Translations under genes and position numbers: made by a program | The notes under the pieces: model-generated | Told to the model about the DNA's origin: nothing | The model's input: only the letters and a program-made list of their open reading frames with translations | Database searches by the model: none | Shown: positions 22,537 to 22,690 of the stretch, one piece after another | Layout of the letters: the number at the start of each line of letters is the position of its first letter | How positions within the stretch are numbered: the first letter of the stretch is position 1 | Assembly (NCBI GenBank): GCA_964454255.1 | Contig: CAYVSY010000008.1 | Location: forward strand, 1-22,690 | DNA from: CAYVSY01 sp964454255 | GTDB taxonomy: Bacteria > Bacillota_I > Bacilli_A > RF39 > UBA660 | DNA length: 22,690 nt | Reading direction: 5' to 3'

Positions 22537-22690
22537 TCAATAAAAAAGAGGTATATTAAAAAGAGAAAATTTATTTTTCTCTTTTTGTATAAGTTTTTCA
22601 CTTTTTCGACAACTTTTGACTTTAATCTAGTTGTATTGTAAAATAATATCCATTCTTCTACAAGTTGAATATATTCTTGTAAAGATGTAA
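22537..22690 (-). CDS. C-terminal tail of an IS3-like transposase (runs off the right edge)
   Basis: Fifty codons and a TGA stop are visible, reading in from 22690. The segment VEEWILFYNTTRLK resembles the end of the IS3-family integrase core, where a helix with E(E)YIxxYNxxR closes the DDE domain. The following KSKVVEKVKNLYKKRK departs from the usual KLGxxSPxxYR, so the copy is divergent or decaying. The catalytic DDE residues would lie outside the window. The stop is directly followed by the candidate inverted repeat, the normal position in this family. A different small protein is possible; the adjoining repeat is the main argument for a transposase. Confidence 0.45.
22558..22586. terminator. 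Perfect hairpin inside the IS-like end
   Basis: AAAAAGAGAAAA (22558-22569) and TTTTCTCTTTTT (22575-22586) form a perfect 12-bp stem with a 5-base loop, with A/T runs in the arms. It lies within the transposase tail and may block read-through between the element and the kinase gene. Confidence 0.6.

Noticed and set aside
22415..22540. N-terminal extension of the hybrid kinase (MMSTNWGSHQ...)
   Set aside because: The extension is a translation of the IS-like inverted repeat and of the promoter region. The start at 22414 has a strong ribosome binding site and begins with a TM helix.
1..22690. tRNA, rRNA, CRISPR array or riboswitch
   Set aside because: I found no cloverleaf ends, rRNA-like GC-richer tracts, regularly spaced repeats or long structured leaders. 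The largest gap between genes is only 224 bases (4962-5185).

Overview
The window comes from a very AT-rich Gram-positive chromosome of the Bacillota, most likely an uncultured low-GC Bacilli-like lineage. Four things point there: a full-length spoIVA, so the lineage descends from spore formers; an HU gene directly downstream of the spoIVA region, as in Bacillus; a dnaD-nth pair; and strong GGAGG-type ribosome binding sites. TGA serves as a stop codon and TGG as Trp, so this is the standard bacterial code and not a Mycoplasma code. I see no tRNA, rRNA or CRISPR array. Apart from one gene (1951-2913), everything is on the minus strand, so the biological reading order runs from right to left.

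Right edge (22690 to 19757). An IS3-like element end (transposase tail plus a terminal inverted repeat) abuts a seven-TM hybrid histidine kinase. The kinase is followed by an HPt-receiver protein. Together they could form a His-Asp-His-Asp relay, but neither protein has a DNA-binding output domain. Next come spoIVA (18205-19674, with a candidate sigma-E promoter), an unknown acidic 169-aa protein, HU and cca.

Middle (15788 to 7302). dnaD-nth-folD-tmk is a tightly overlapping DNA-metabolism operon. It is followed by a stand-alone clpC, an ackA-nrnA pair, ysxC (engB) and an unknown protein. Most units have their own promoter and several end in an intrinsic terminator, often overlapping the stop codon.

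Left part (7218 to 1). An Abi_2/HEPN-like protein is translationally coupled to a membrane-anchored HtrA protease. Then comes a three-gene island: a CoA-dependent acyltransferase-like protein, a DUF6320-like membrane protein, and a convergent membrane-anchored alpha/beta hydrolase. The outermost part is accessory or decaying DNA: an amidase gene cut in mid-domain, a two-TM protein whose reading frame is broken by one in-frame TAA, and an OLD/RecF-like ATPase running off the window.

Most notable points: (i) nearly every promoter I can recognise has an extended -10 element (TGnTATAAT-like); (ii) an output-less phosphorelay next to spoIVA; (iii) the Abi_2/HEPN-HtrA coupling; (iv) the acyltransferase/DUF6320/esterase island; (v) the interrupted TM protein beside an ATPase at a recombination junction. 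No system here can be called new from sequence alone; (ii), (iii) and (v) are the best candidates.
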